Shown piece by piece: positions 1-5,797 of a DNA stretch of 5,797 nucleotides. Below the pieces are notes generated by a model, which had not been told where the DNA came from, ran no database searches, and was given only the letters and a program-made list of their open reading frames with translations. Origin of the DNA: JAYVIQ01 sp043770215 (GTDB taxonomy: Bacteria > Bacteroidota > Bacteroidia > Cytophagales > JAAEPT01); contig JAYVIQ010000052.1 in assembly GCA_043770215.1 (NCBI GenBank), positions 1 through 5,797 of the forward strand. The letters run 5' to 3'. The translations under genes and the position numbers were made by a program. Each line of letters begins with the position of its first letter. Within the stretch, counting starts at the first letter, position 1.

Positions 1-58
1 CTTTTTCAGCAAAAAAAGCAAGAGCGTAGAGCCTGACCCGATAGGGTTTCGTCCAAAA
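1..58 (+). repeat. Degenerate intergenic repeat, copy A (cut by the window edge)
   Basis: This segment begins with CTTTTTCAGC, then an A-run, then a block containing GCCTGACCC, ATAGGG and GTCCAAAA. The reverse complement of 3796–3855 has the same blocks in the same order over nearly the same length (58 versus 60 bases): an identical CTTTTTCAGC, an A-run, GCCAGATCC, AAGGGATTTG and CCCAAAA. By eye roughly 60% of positions match. From memory, Bacteroidota genomes carry many intergenic repeats with a ...AGCCCGACCC...GGG...GCCC block next to an A/T-rich hairpin, and this looks like a worn member. That family assignment is recollection, not a search result. The other half of the element would lie upstream of the window. 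Confidence 0.5.
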
Positions 59-307
59 TCACTAATCAATTCCTCTACCGGTACAATTACGGATATTCAC
101 AAAAATAAATTTAAAAATCTATACAATCGTTTTTTATTACAGCATTATTACTTATCCAAAAACCGACTATGCATTTAAGGTGTTTTGTAACAACTAAGTT
201 TTATAGCACAACTAAAGAAACCCCCTTGTTTTACAAAACGTATTTAATAATAATTAAAAATATTTATGTATATTTAATGAAAGACACTTTGTAAAGCGTA
301 CTAAATC
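59..307 (+). other. AT-rich leader upstream of the DUF1800 gene
   Basis: About 250 bases of AT-rich DNA with no credible gene. It should contain the promoter of the DUF1800–DUF1501 operon. I found no exact match to the Bacteroidota -7 consensus TAnnTTTG here. Small inverted repeats are present (GTTTT-AC-AAAAC near 230–240 and CTTT-GT-AAAG near 287–296) but are too short to call operators. No Shine-Dalgarno-like purine run precedes the ATG, which is usual in this phylum. Confidence 0.4.
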
Positions 308-2053
308 ATGGCATTAACGCAAAGAAATACCGTTTTAAATCAAAAAGCTGCAGCACACTTGCTTAGAAGGGCTACCTTTGGAGCCACTAAAGAAGAGATA
401 GATAATTTTATAGGCCTTAGCCCAAAAACGGCACTACAAAAATTGTTTGCGCCCACCCCATTGCCAAAACCACCTTTGGCAGAGGGTACTATCCTAAGCT
501 GGACAACAACCCCACCTGTAAAAGGTGAAGACGAAGGAAAGTATCAGGAATATTTTAAAAGATGGTGGCTTGGGCAGATTTTAGGTGCAAATGTGCCAAA
601 AACAGAAAAATTAGCATTTTCTACAAGAGAGAAAATGGTTTTTTTCTTGCATACATTTCTAACTACTATACAAGAAACAGTACAAAGTAGTAGAGCTTTG
701 TATTTTCAAAATGTGCTGTTTAGAAAATTTGCTTTTGATGGCAATTCAACATCAAAATTAAGCATAAAAGAACTTACCAAAAAGATATGTGTAGATAATG
801 CCATGCTTAATTTATTGGATGGACGATTGAATGTAAAAAATAATCCTAATGAGAATTTTTCTAGGGAGTTACTAGAACTTTATACCATTGGAAAAGGCCT
901 TACAGGTAAAATTCCAGAAACTAGCCTTCCGGGAGATTATGTGTACTATACAGAAATAGATGTGCAACAAGCCGCAAAAGTACTTACAGGTTGGGATTTT
1001 GACATTACTTTTTCCACATTAGACACAGAAACAAACATACCCAGAGGTAAATTAAAAGTAAGCAGTAGTTTAGTACCAAACCAACATGACAATACAGTTA
1101 AAACATTTAGTTCAAAATTTTCTAATTCCACTATAAGCCCAAACCCAACTTTACTTTCTGCGTCTGGCCAACCTACTGAAGCCTCTATTCTAGATGAAAT
1201 CAGCCAACTTATAAACCTACTTTATACCCAAGATGAAACTGCCAAAAATGTATGTAGGAAATTATATAGGTTTTATGTTTATCATGATGTAACTACAGAT
1301 ATAGATGCTACTGTAATTATGGATATGGTAAATATTCTTAAAGCAAATAATTATAAAATACAACCTGTAGTAGAAGCACTTTTGTGCTCTGAACATTTTT
1401 TTGATTTGGCAGATTTAAGCGTAACTAATGATACATTTGGCGCCATCATTAAATCTCCGCTAGACCTATTGTCCAACACACTACGGTTTTTTGAGTATGA
1501 ATTACCAAACTTTGAAACAGAAAAAGAGTTGTTTTACAAAAAAACAGAAACTTTATTAGGCTATCTAAATCTACAAGGTTTGAATTTCTTAAACCCCTAT
1601 GATGTAGCTGGCTATGAAGCATATTACCAGTACCCATTATATAACAGAACTTGGATAAATACCAATGCACTAGCCAATAGGTACAACCTTATTTTTAAAC
1701 TTTTGCAAGTAGATACTAAAAAACCAGAAGACATCACTATAGACTTGGTGGCATACGTAGAATCTAGATTTGATGATTCTGTAGTACTAGACCCCAAAGC
1801 ATTTACCAGAAAACTTGCTTCATATCTATTTCCTTTATCTGTAGAAAACACAGAAATAACCACCATAAGGTACAATTGGTTTGAGTCTGAGTACACTAAA
1901 ATAGGAAATAATTACCCCAACGGTGCAGAACAATATTTGATTTTTAAATGGAATTTAAGAGACTCCTCAGAAGCAGATTTAATGGATGCAAGGGGTATGC
2001 TGCAAGATTTGTTCAATTCACTTTTACAAAGTCCAGAGTACCAACTAATGTAG
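308..2053 (+). CDS. DUF1800 family protein
   Basis: The 581-residue product matches the DUF1800 family (PF08811) along its whole length, but no biochemical role is firmly established for this family. Recognisable blocks in order are AHLLRRATFGAT (16–27) at the N-terminus, REKMVFFLHTF (107–117), the hallmark NENFSRELLELYTIG (181–195) preceded by DNAMLNLLDG, QQAAKVLTGW (220–229), QHDNTVKTF (259–267), VVEALLCSEHFFD (354–366), IKSPLDLL (381–388), and the terminal LLQSPEYQ (572–579) typical of the family. The start is secure because an in-frame TAA lies at 302–304, only two codons before the ATG. There is no signal peptide or membrane segment: the N-terminus is polar and charged. The next gene starts 6 bases after the stop, so the two are almost certainly co-transcribed. 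DUF1800 beside DUF1501 is a recurrent pair, which suggests that the products act together. The family call is firm; function and location are unknown. Confidence 0.93.
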   Translation: MALTQRNTVLNQKAAAHLLRRATFGATKEEIDNFIGLSPKTALQKLFAPTPLPKPPLAEGTILSWTTTPPVKGEDEGKYQEYFKRWWLGQILGANVPKTEKLAFSTREKMVFFLHTFLTTIQETVQSSRALYFQNVLFRKFAFDGNSTSKLSIKELTKKICVDNAMLNLLDGRLNVKNNPNENFSRELLELYTIGKGLTGKIPETSLPGDYVYYTEIDVQQAAKVLTGWDFDITFSTLDTETNIPRGKLKVSSSLVPNQHDNTVKTFSSKFSNSTISPNPTLLSASGQPTEASILDEISQLINLLYTQDETAKNVCRKLYRFYVYHDVTTDIDATVIMDMVNILKANNYKIQPVVEALLCSEHFFDLADLSVTNDTFGAIIKSPLDLLSNTLRFFEYELPNFETEKELFYKKTETLLGYLNLQGLNFLNPYDVAGYEAYYQYPLYNRTWINTNALANRYNLIFKLLQVDTKKPEDITIDLVAYVESRFDDSVVLDPKAFTRKLASYLFPLSVENTEITTIRYNWFESEYTKIGNNYPNGAEQYLIFKWNLRDSSEADLMDARGMLQDLFNSLLQSPEYQLM

Positions 2054-2059
2054 ATTATT

Positions 2060-3757
2060 ATGAAAAGAAGAGAATTTATAGAAAAATCGCTCTTGGCTGG
2101 TATGGCACCTTTTGTTTTAAATAGTGTGCCCATTCGTCTATTAGGTGGGCAAACAATGTTAGAACAAATGGCTGCCAACTCGTGCAATGATAATGTGTTG
2201 GTAATTTTACAGCTACACGGCGGCAATGATGGTGTAAATACATTGGTACCATTAGAGGATCTAAAATCTGGTTTATATCAGTTTGTAAGGTCAAACATAG
2301 CCTTAGGAAACACAGGAAATGCAAGAGGAGTTGTAAGCTTAGATGCAACAATAGGCGCTAGAAATGTAGGTTTGCATCCAGACATGATAGGTATAAAAAA
2401 TATGTATGATGCGGGTAAAATGTCTATTCTGCAGAGTGTTTCTTATGAAAATCATAATCAATCACACTTTAGAAGTAGAGACATTATGTTTATGGGCGGC
2501 GGCAACAATGACTACCTAGATTCTGGCTGGGTGGGTAGGTATTTAAAAAACGAAATTGCCCCTAAAACATATCCCCAAGATTTTCCAAATTCAGAGAATA
2601 AAGATCCTCTTGCTTTAGAATTTGGCAATGAAATATCATTATTGTTTCATCAAGGAGCTAGTATCCCTACTTCTGTATCTATATCAGACCCGCAAAGTTT
2701 TTTTAATTTAGTAGACAAGCTTCCTGGATTTGAAGATAAGCCAAATGTAGACCCTAGAGGATTGCCACCAACAAACTTAGAGGGTAGCAAATATGCCAAC
2801 GAACTTCATTGGATATTAGATTTAGAGGCAAAAACAGAGGATTATCATTCAAGATTGTTAGAAACCTATAATGCTGGCAAGGCTAAAACAAAAAATGTAG
2901 TTTATCCAGAGCAATATCCGTTTACAGCACCAACGCGTTGGCTCAAAAATCCTCTTTCTGGTCAATTGCAAATTGTGTCTAACTTAATAGATGGCGGTAG
3001 TAAAACCAAAGTGTTTTTGCTTAAAATTGGTGGGTTTGATACCCATGCAAACCAATCTATTTCTAGCAATACAAGTATGGGTATACATGCCACACTACTC
3101 TACCATATTTCTTCTGCAATGGAAGCTTTTCAAGAAGATTTAAAAAGAAGAGGGCTAGACTACAAAGTACTTACGCTTACAACCACAGAATTTGGCAGAA
3201 GAGTAAAATCCAATGGAAGTTTTGGTACAGACCATGGCATAGCTGCTCCCATGTTTATCTTTGGAAAAAATGTATTGCCTGGTGTTTTGGGCAATGCTCC
3301 AGACCTAAACAAAGAAAATGTAGACATGCAATTTGACTACAGACAAGTCTATGCAAGTATTATGAAAGATTGGTTTTGTGTAGATCCAGCCTTTGTAGAT
3401 TCTCAATTGTTTATGGGCAATTACACGGGCAAAGGAACAAAACTACCCATTATAAATACTGCAGCAGTAGGTGTAGAGGATTTTATATCAAGTAGATACA
3501 AACTAAATAGCTGTTTTCCTAATCCAGCAAAAGACAGCACTGTATTTAGTTTTTATTTAAATGGAGCTCAAGAAGCAAGTTTTAGAATTTTAGATTTAGA
3601 AGGCAGAGAAGTAAAAATACTGTTTCAAAACAAGCGTTTTGCAGCTGGTGAGCATACTATGGAAATAGACCTAACAGAATTTAAAAAAGGCACGTATCTT
3701 TATGAACTTAAAGCAGGTTCTGTGCTGCAAGACACAAAAAGATTGCTCATTTTATGA
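2060..3757 (+). CDS. DUF1501 family protein with Tat-type leader and T9SS type A sorting domain
   Basis: The 565-residue product is a DUF1501 protein (PF07394), a family placed in the alkaline phosphatase/sulfatase-like fold group; its substrate is unknown. The N-terminus MKRREFIEKS followed by a hydrophobic stretch (11–28) fits a twin-arginine leader. Family blocks are LQLHGGNDGVNTLVP (50–64), NHNQSHFRSRDIMF (131–144), SGWVGRYL (155–162), IGGFDTHANQ (323–332), TTTEFGRRVKSNGS (374–387), GTDHG (389–393) and DYRQVYASIMKDWF (426–439). Asp57, Asp327, His329, Asp391 and His392 are the likely metal or active-site residues by position in these motifs (inference). Residues about 483–565 form a T9SS type A C-terminal sorting domain: CFPNPAKDSTVFSF opens it, then FRILDLEGREV, a GEHTMEIDL block, and GTYLYEL near the end. 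The protein is therefore predicted to be exported and surface-attached or released. The start is fixed by the upstream stop at 2051–2053, which is in frame. It is second in an operon with DUF1800. Confidence 0.94.
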   Translation: MKRREFIEKSLLAGMAPFVLNSVPIRLLGGQTMLEQMAANSCNDNVLVILQLHGGNDGVNTLVPLEDLKSGLYQFVRSNIALGNTGNARGVVSLDATIGARNVGLHPDMIGIKNMYDAGKMSILQSVSYENHNQSHFRSRDIMFMGGGNNDYLDSGWVGRYLKNEIAPKTYPQDFPNSENKDPLALEFGNEISLLFHQGASIPTSVSISDPQSFFNLVDKLPGFEDKPNVDPRGLPPTNLEGSKYANELHWILDLEAKTEDYHSRLLETYNAGKAKTKNVVYPEQYPFTAPTRWLKNPLSGQLQIVSNLIDGGSKTKVFLLKIGGFDTHANQSISSNTSMGIHATLLYHISSAMEAFQEDLKRRGLDYKVLTLTTTEFGRRVKSNGSFGTDHGIAAPMFIFGKNVLPGVLGNAPDLNKENVDMQFDYRQVYASIMKDWFCVDPAFVDSQLFMGNYTGKGTKLPIINTAAVGVEDFISSRYKLNSCFPNPAKDSTVFSFYLNGAQEASFRILDLEGREVKILFQNKRFAAGEHTMEIDLTEFKKGTYLYELKAGSVLQDTKRLLIL

Positions 3758-3780
3758 TTCTGTGCTTTTTTTCCAATAGT

Positions 3781-3788
3781 TACATTTG
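3781..3788 (+). promoter_or_regulatory. Possible -7 box (TACATTTG), weak
   Basis: TACATTTG matches the Bacteroidota -7 consensus TAnnTTTG and lies just downstream of the DUF1501 stop, about 160 bases before the beta-barrel gene. No TTTG or TTG -33 element is present about 20 bases upstream, and such a match is expected by chance in AT-rich spacer. A transcript from here would have to run through the strong palindrome at 3881–3914, which argues against it. Confidence 0.15.
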
Positions 3789-3795
3789 GCATCTC

Positions 3796-3855
3796 TTTTG
3801 GGCAAATCCCTTAGGATCTGGCGCTTACTTTACCCCTTTTTGTTGGCTGAAAAAG
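3796..3855 (-). repeat. Degenerate intergenic repeat, copy B (inverted relative to copy A)
   Basis: Read on the minus strand, this 60-base segment runs CTTTTTCAGC, an A-rich stretch, a purine-rich middle, GCCAGATCC, AAGGGATTTG and CCCAAAA, matching copy A at 1–58 block by block. The flank on its far side (3856–3880 read in reverse) contains GATAGGATTTAAGC, which may be the other half of the element, so the full copy could extend to about 3880. It lies in the spacer between the DUF1501 and beta-barrel genes and encodes nothing convincing. The two copies bracket the DUF1800–DUF1501 operon in opposite orientation. Confidence 0.5.
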
Positions 3856-3880
3856 CACACCAAGAAGCTTAAATCCTATC

Positions 3881-3914
3881 TTTTCTGCACAAAAGTACAC
3901 TTTTGTGCAGAAAA
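3881..3914. terminator. Perfect 16-bp palindrome, likely bidirectional terminator hairpin
   Basis: TTTTCTGCACAAAAGT and its exact reverse complement ACTTTTGTGCAGAAAA are separated by only two bases (AC), giving a 34-base perfect inverted repeat with a CTGCAC/GTGCAG core and A/T-rich ends. A transcript would fold into a long hairpin; because of the tight centre, the outermost loop pairs would open. The arms begin with T4 and end with A4–5, so reading on the minus strand it ends in a U-run, and on the plus strand it has only a weak U-tract. It lies 123 bases past the DUF1501 stop and 32 bases before the beta-barrel start. It could end the upstream operon, or act as a protein-binding site or 5' leader hairpin for the next gene. 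Confidence 0.5.
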
Positions 3915-3946
3915 AGTAAATATTCAGAATTAGTTTTAAAATCCCC

Positions 3947-4804
3947 ATGCAAAGAAATATACTTCTTACTTGTATTATATGTTTGTCTACCATTCTGGCT
4001 ACCCAAGCACAGAGCAGAGGAAGGTTTGCTAACCAACGCTTTCTAGACAAGCAATACTGGGTAGGTTTACGGTTAGGCACCAACATTAGCAAAGCCAAAC
4101 CAGAAAATAGATACACCATTTATAGCCCAACCGATGGGAAAAATAAAAGCGAGTATGAAAAAAAATACATCAATCTAAAGAGCCCAGCTTTTGAAGGGGG
4201 TGTAGATTTTACATTTGATTATAAAGGATTGGGCGTATCCTTATCTCCAACCTACACAAGATTTAGGTATGGGTATGAAAATAACTATGCTTGGCAAGAC
4301 ACCCTAGATCCAAGTTTTAAAATAGACCAAAAAAAAACTACCTCACAATCATTAGATTATTTTAGAGTGCCTTTAGGAATAAGGTTCGCACCCAGACAGT
4401 TAAAACTTAGACCTAGCCTTACATTGGGGTTTTATTGGTCTACCTTGTTTGCCGGCAACCGCAGCACTCAAATACAAAAAACAGATTTTGCCAGCGGAGG
4501 ATCTAAAACAAATACAGCAGAAAATACTTTAGTTGGTAATAAAAATTTATTTATCAAAACTAATTTGGGTTGGTTTACTAGTATGGGCGTAAGCTATCCA
4601 TTTGGCAATCTAAGGGTTTCATTAGAGGTAGCCTATTGGAGAAATACACACATAATTACTAATAGAAAAGCTAGGTTCAATGATCAGTACATAAACCATC
4701 AAGAAGACATTCAAGATGATGTACAACTCAGAAACCTAAGCGCTAGTATTACTTTTGCCATGCCTTTGCGGTTTTTGTCTTTGAACAACTCTATTAGTGA
4801 GTGA
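3947..4804 (+). CDS. Outer-membrane beta-barrel protein, PorT-like
   Basis: The 285-residue product starts with a clear Sec signal peptide: MQRN, a hydrophobic stretch ILLTCIICLSTILA (5–18), and probable cleavage after Ala21 (ATQA|QS). The mature part alternates short amphipathic strands ending in aromatic residues: YWVGLRLGTNIS (37–48), AFEGGVDFTFDY (81–92), GLGVSLSPTYTRFRYGY (94–110), LDYFRVPLGIRFAP (136–149), LKLRPSLTLGFYWSTLFA (152–169), LGWFTSMGVSYPFG (207–220), LRVSLEVAYWRNT (222–234) and LSASITFAMPLRF (264–276). The YFRVPLGIRF block resembles the conserved strand of the Bacteroidota outer-membrane beta-barrel domain (PF13568/PorT-like group). The length suits an 8–10 strand barrel. An in-frame TAA at 3917–3919 limits upstream extension. 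No partner gene is adjacent, and the hairpin upstream suggests its own transcription unit. The specific role is unknown; PorT-like is a fold label, not a claim that this is the T9SS component. Confidence 0.85.
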   Translation: MQRNILLTCIICLSTILATQAQSRGRFANQRFLDKQYWVGLRLGTNISKAKPENRYTIYSPTDGKNKSEYEKKYINLKSPAFEGGVDFTFDYKGLGVSLSPTYTRFRYGYENNYAWQDTLDPSFKIDQKKTTSQSLDYFRVPLGIRFAPRQLKLRPSLTLGFYWSTLFAGNRSTQIQKTDFASGGSKTNTAENTLVGNKNLFIKTNLGWFTSMGVSYPFGNLRVSLEVAYWRNTHIITNRKARFNDQYINHQEDIQDDVQLRNLSASITFAMPLRFLSLNNSISE

Positions 4805-4871
4805 AAACATAAAAATTAGGCTTAAAAGGATAAAAAAAGGAAACCTAGACGTTTGGATTAGTGAGCATTTT

Positions 4872-4910
4872 GTAGCTGTTACTAAGTATATATTTCTTAT
4901 CTAAAGCTAC
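4872..4910. repeat. Imperfect stem-loop downstream of the beta-barrel gene
   Basis: Outer arms GTAGCT (4872–4877) and AGCTAC (4905–4910) enclose inner arms TAAG and CTTA around a TATATATTT loop, with five unpaired bases on each side between the two stems. No T-run follows, so it is not a standard intrinsic terminator. It could be a weak 3' end or chance. Confidence 0.3.
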
Positions 4911-5009
4911 TCTAGCACGGTTTATGCTACTTTTTGATGGTGGTATTAAATCCTAAAAACAATGGGCTTGAATACTGATTAGAACCGAGCTAAAACTTCA
5001 ATTAAAGTT

Positions 5010-5017
5010 TAGTTTTG
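5010..5017 (+). promoter_or_regulatory. Possible -7 box (TAGTTTTG) for the DUF2341 gene
   Basis: TAGTTTTG fits the Bacteroidota -7 consensus TAnnTTTG. It is directly preceded by an inverted repeat, AAACTT (4993–4998) and AAGTTT (5005–5010). No convincing -33 TTTG lies about 20 bases upstream. It would give a leader of about 150 bases before the ATG at 5175. This is a chance-level match, recorded because it is the best in the spacer. Confidence 0.22.
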
Positions 5018-5174
5018 TACTTGATAAACGTGTAAAAAAAGTAATGGCCATACTACTTTTTAATATAAAAAAATATAAATCGTTAATAAGAATTAATAAT
5101 AAAAAATTAAATTATAATCAAGTTAAGGTTAAAAAACATAACTATTAACAAAATATAAACTGAATTCAAAATTT

Positions 5175-5741
5175 ATGCGCTCACTAAAATATTATTTCCT
5201 ATTTCTCTTTTAAATTTTATCAAAAATCACTTTTTCTCAAGTTACTGGTTACAACTTTTGTAGACAAATTTCGGTTGATGGTTCAAAAGTTTCTGGTCCA
5301 GCTGATCTTGTAAATTTTCCGGTTTTAATTTCTATCACCGATACAAAGCTTAGATCTAAAGCAAATGGTGGTAACGTAGAAAATGCCAGTGGTTTTGATA
5401 TTGTATTTTACGGCACTGATTGTATCACACGCTTTGATCATCAGTTAGAAAGTTATAACCCAACTACTGGAGCCCTAGTAGCATGGGTTAGAATACCAAT
5501 ATTAAAACGAGTAACTAATACCAATATTTATATATTCTACGGCAAGACTGGTGTAACTGTAAATCCTTCTACAACAAGTACATGGAATAGCGACTATTTC
5601 GGTGTTTATCATTTTAACAATAGTTTTAATGATGGTACCTCTAATGGTAATACTGTTACAAATGTAAATACAACTAATTTAGCAGCCTCCATTATTGGCA
5701 ATGTCGTTAAGTTAAGTATTAAATTCCTTTGGAAGTCATAG
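5175..5741 (+). pseudogene. DUF2341 surface protein, broken: stop in signal peptide and 3' truncation
   Basis: Reading from ATG at 5175 gives MRSLKYYFLFLF, then TAA (5211–5213), then ILSKITFSQVTGYNFC and on without another stop to TAG at 5739–5741. Read across the TAA, codons 1–22 form a textbook signal peptide ending at the FSQ cleavage site favoured in this phylum; TTA to TAA (Leu to stop) would explain it. Codons about 26–135 match DUF2341 (PF10102): NFPVLISITDTKLRSKA, FDIVFYGTD, FDHQLESYNPTTGALVAWVR, IYIFYGKTG and STTSTWNSDYFGVYHFN. DUF2341 proteins are secreted, often followed by a LamG/concanavalin-like domain, and here the lead-in to such a domain (NGNTVTNVNTTNLAASIIGN) ends near 5702, after which all three plus-strand frames stop quickly. 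No ATG, GTG or TTG restart exists in frame after the TAA. It is probably a decaying adhesin or lectin-like gene; a sequencing error at the TAA is the main alternative. Confidence 0.75.
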
Positions 5742-5797
5742 CTTTATGCCTTCTTCTACTTGAAGTTTCGTATCTTTTAAAACTCCGATTGGGTCGT
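5703..5797. mobile_element. Possible edge of an inserted element interrupting the DUF2341 gene
   Basis: DUF2341/LamG-like coding sense ends near 5702, and the following bases do not continue the gene in any plus frame. The new segment opens with TGTCGTTAAGTTAAG (5702–5716) and soon meets the stop of a minus-strand open frame (5736–5738). This layout, a gene cut mid-domain with an inward-facing frame ending ~35 bases from the junction, is typical of an insertion sequence end. No transposase motif or second terminal repeat is visible inside the window, so this is inference. A deletion or rearrangement junction would look the same. Confidence 0.35.
5736..5797 (-). CDS. C-terminal stub of an unidentified minus-strand gene (partial)
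   Basis: On the minus strand a frame enters from the window edge and reads DPIGVLKDTKLQVEEGIKL before TGA (complement of 5736–5738). Composition is protein-like (charged, amphipathic, no low-complexity bias), and the stop lies just inside the break in the DUF2341 gene. Nineteen residues are too few to assign a family. It may be the tail of a transposase if 5703 onward is an insertion sequence. One other minus frame is also open over this stretch, so the frame choice is uncertain. Confidence 0.3.
   Translation of the reverse strand, partial: DPIGVLKDTKLQVEEGIKL

Larger units (their letters stand above)
4805..5174. other. Gene-free AT-rich spacer
   Basis: About 370 bases with no credible coding region. 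Near the beta-barrel stop, TTAGG...CCTAG (about 4816–4847) could pair weakly. An imperfect hairpin lies at 4872–4910. A six-base inverted repeat and a TAnnTTTG match sit near 5000. From about 5030 to 5160 the sequence becomes strongly A-rich, as is common just upstream of genes in this phylum. No strong terminator with a U-run is seen for the beta-barrel gene. Confidence 0.5.

Noticed and set aside
1..36. Possible C-terminal end of an upstream gene (frame reading LFQQKKQERRA then TGA)
   Set aside because: The bases belong to the repeat also found at 3796–3855, and another frame is open through 178, so an open frame here is not evidence of a gene.
2..178. Open frame entering from the left edge and ending with TAA at 176–178
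   Set aside because: It starts inside the intergenic repeat, becomes AT-rich and biased (Lys, Asn, Leu, Tyr), and shows no family signal.
946..2351. Several minus-strand open frames of 61–104 codons inside the DUF1800 and DUF1501 genes
   Set aside because: All lie antisense to strong full-length family matches and have no recognisable motifs.
3811..4119. Minus-strand 102-codon open frame
   Set aside because: It crosses the repeat, the palindrome and the start of the beta-barrel gene in antisense; its composition is not protein-like and the plus-strand gene explains the region.
5044..5148. Small plus-strand ORF, 34 codons, starting MAILLFNIKKYK
   Set aside because: Almost entirely Lys, Asn, Ile, Leu and Tyr from A/T-rich DNA; it has no ribosome-site or family evidence and sits where the promoter or leader of the DUF2341 gene should be.
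1..5797. CRISPR array, tRNA, rRNA or riboswitch
   Set aside because: No regularly spaced repeats, no cloverleaf with a CCA-adjacent acceptor stem and no conserved riboswitch core were seen by eye in any spacer.

Overview
The window reads as chromosomal DNA of a low-GC member of the Bacteroidota. The evidence is a DUF1800–DUF1501 gene pair of the type common in that phylum, a C-terminal type IX secretion (T9SS) sorting domain on the DUF1501 protein, a PorT-like outer-membrane beta-barrel protein, a DUF2341 surface-protein fragment, AT-rich spacers and an absence of clear Shine-Dalgarno sites. I cannot name the genus.

Layout: bases 1–58 are one end of a degenerate intergenic repeat. Bases 59–307 are an AT-rich leader. 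A two-gene operon follows, with DUF1800 (308–2053) and DUF1501 (2060–3757) separated by 6 bases. The spacer 3758–3946 holds a second, inverted copy of the repeat (about 3796–3855) and a perfect 16-bp-arm palindrome (3881–3914). A signal-peptide-bearing beta-barrel gene is at 3947–4804. The spacer 4805–5174 has only small inverted repeats and one weak promoter-like box. From 5175 there is an unlisted, damaged DUF2341 gene: an in-frame TAA sits inside its signal peptide, and its homology stops abruptly near 5702. The last ~95 bases look foreign to that gene and may be the edge of an inserted element carrying a minus-strand gene.

How the genes may work together: the DUF1501 protein carries a twin-arginine-type leader and a T9SS sorting domain, so it is predicted to be exported and displayed on the cell surface. 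Its operon partner DUF1800 has no signal peptide, and its start is fixed by an in-frame stop two codons upstream, so its location is a real puzzle. The beta-barrel gene is probably a separate transcription unit. The DUF2341 remnant looks like a surface adhesin or lectin-like gene being lost. Nothing here is a clear defence or other new system. The most interesting points are the Tat/T9SS signal combination with its leaderless partner, the broken adhesin gene, and the paired intergenic repeats.
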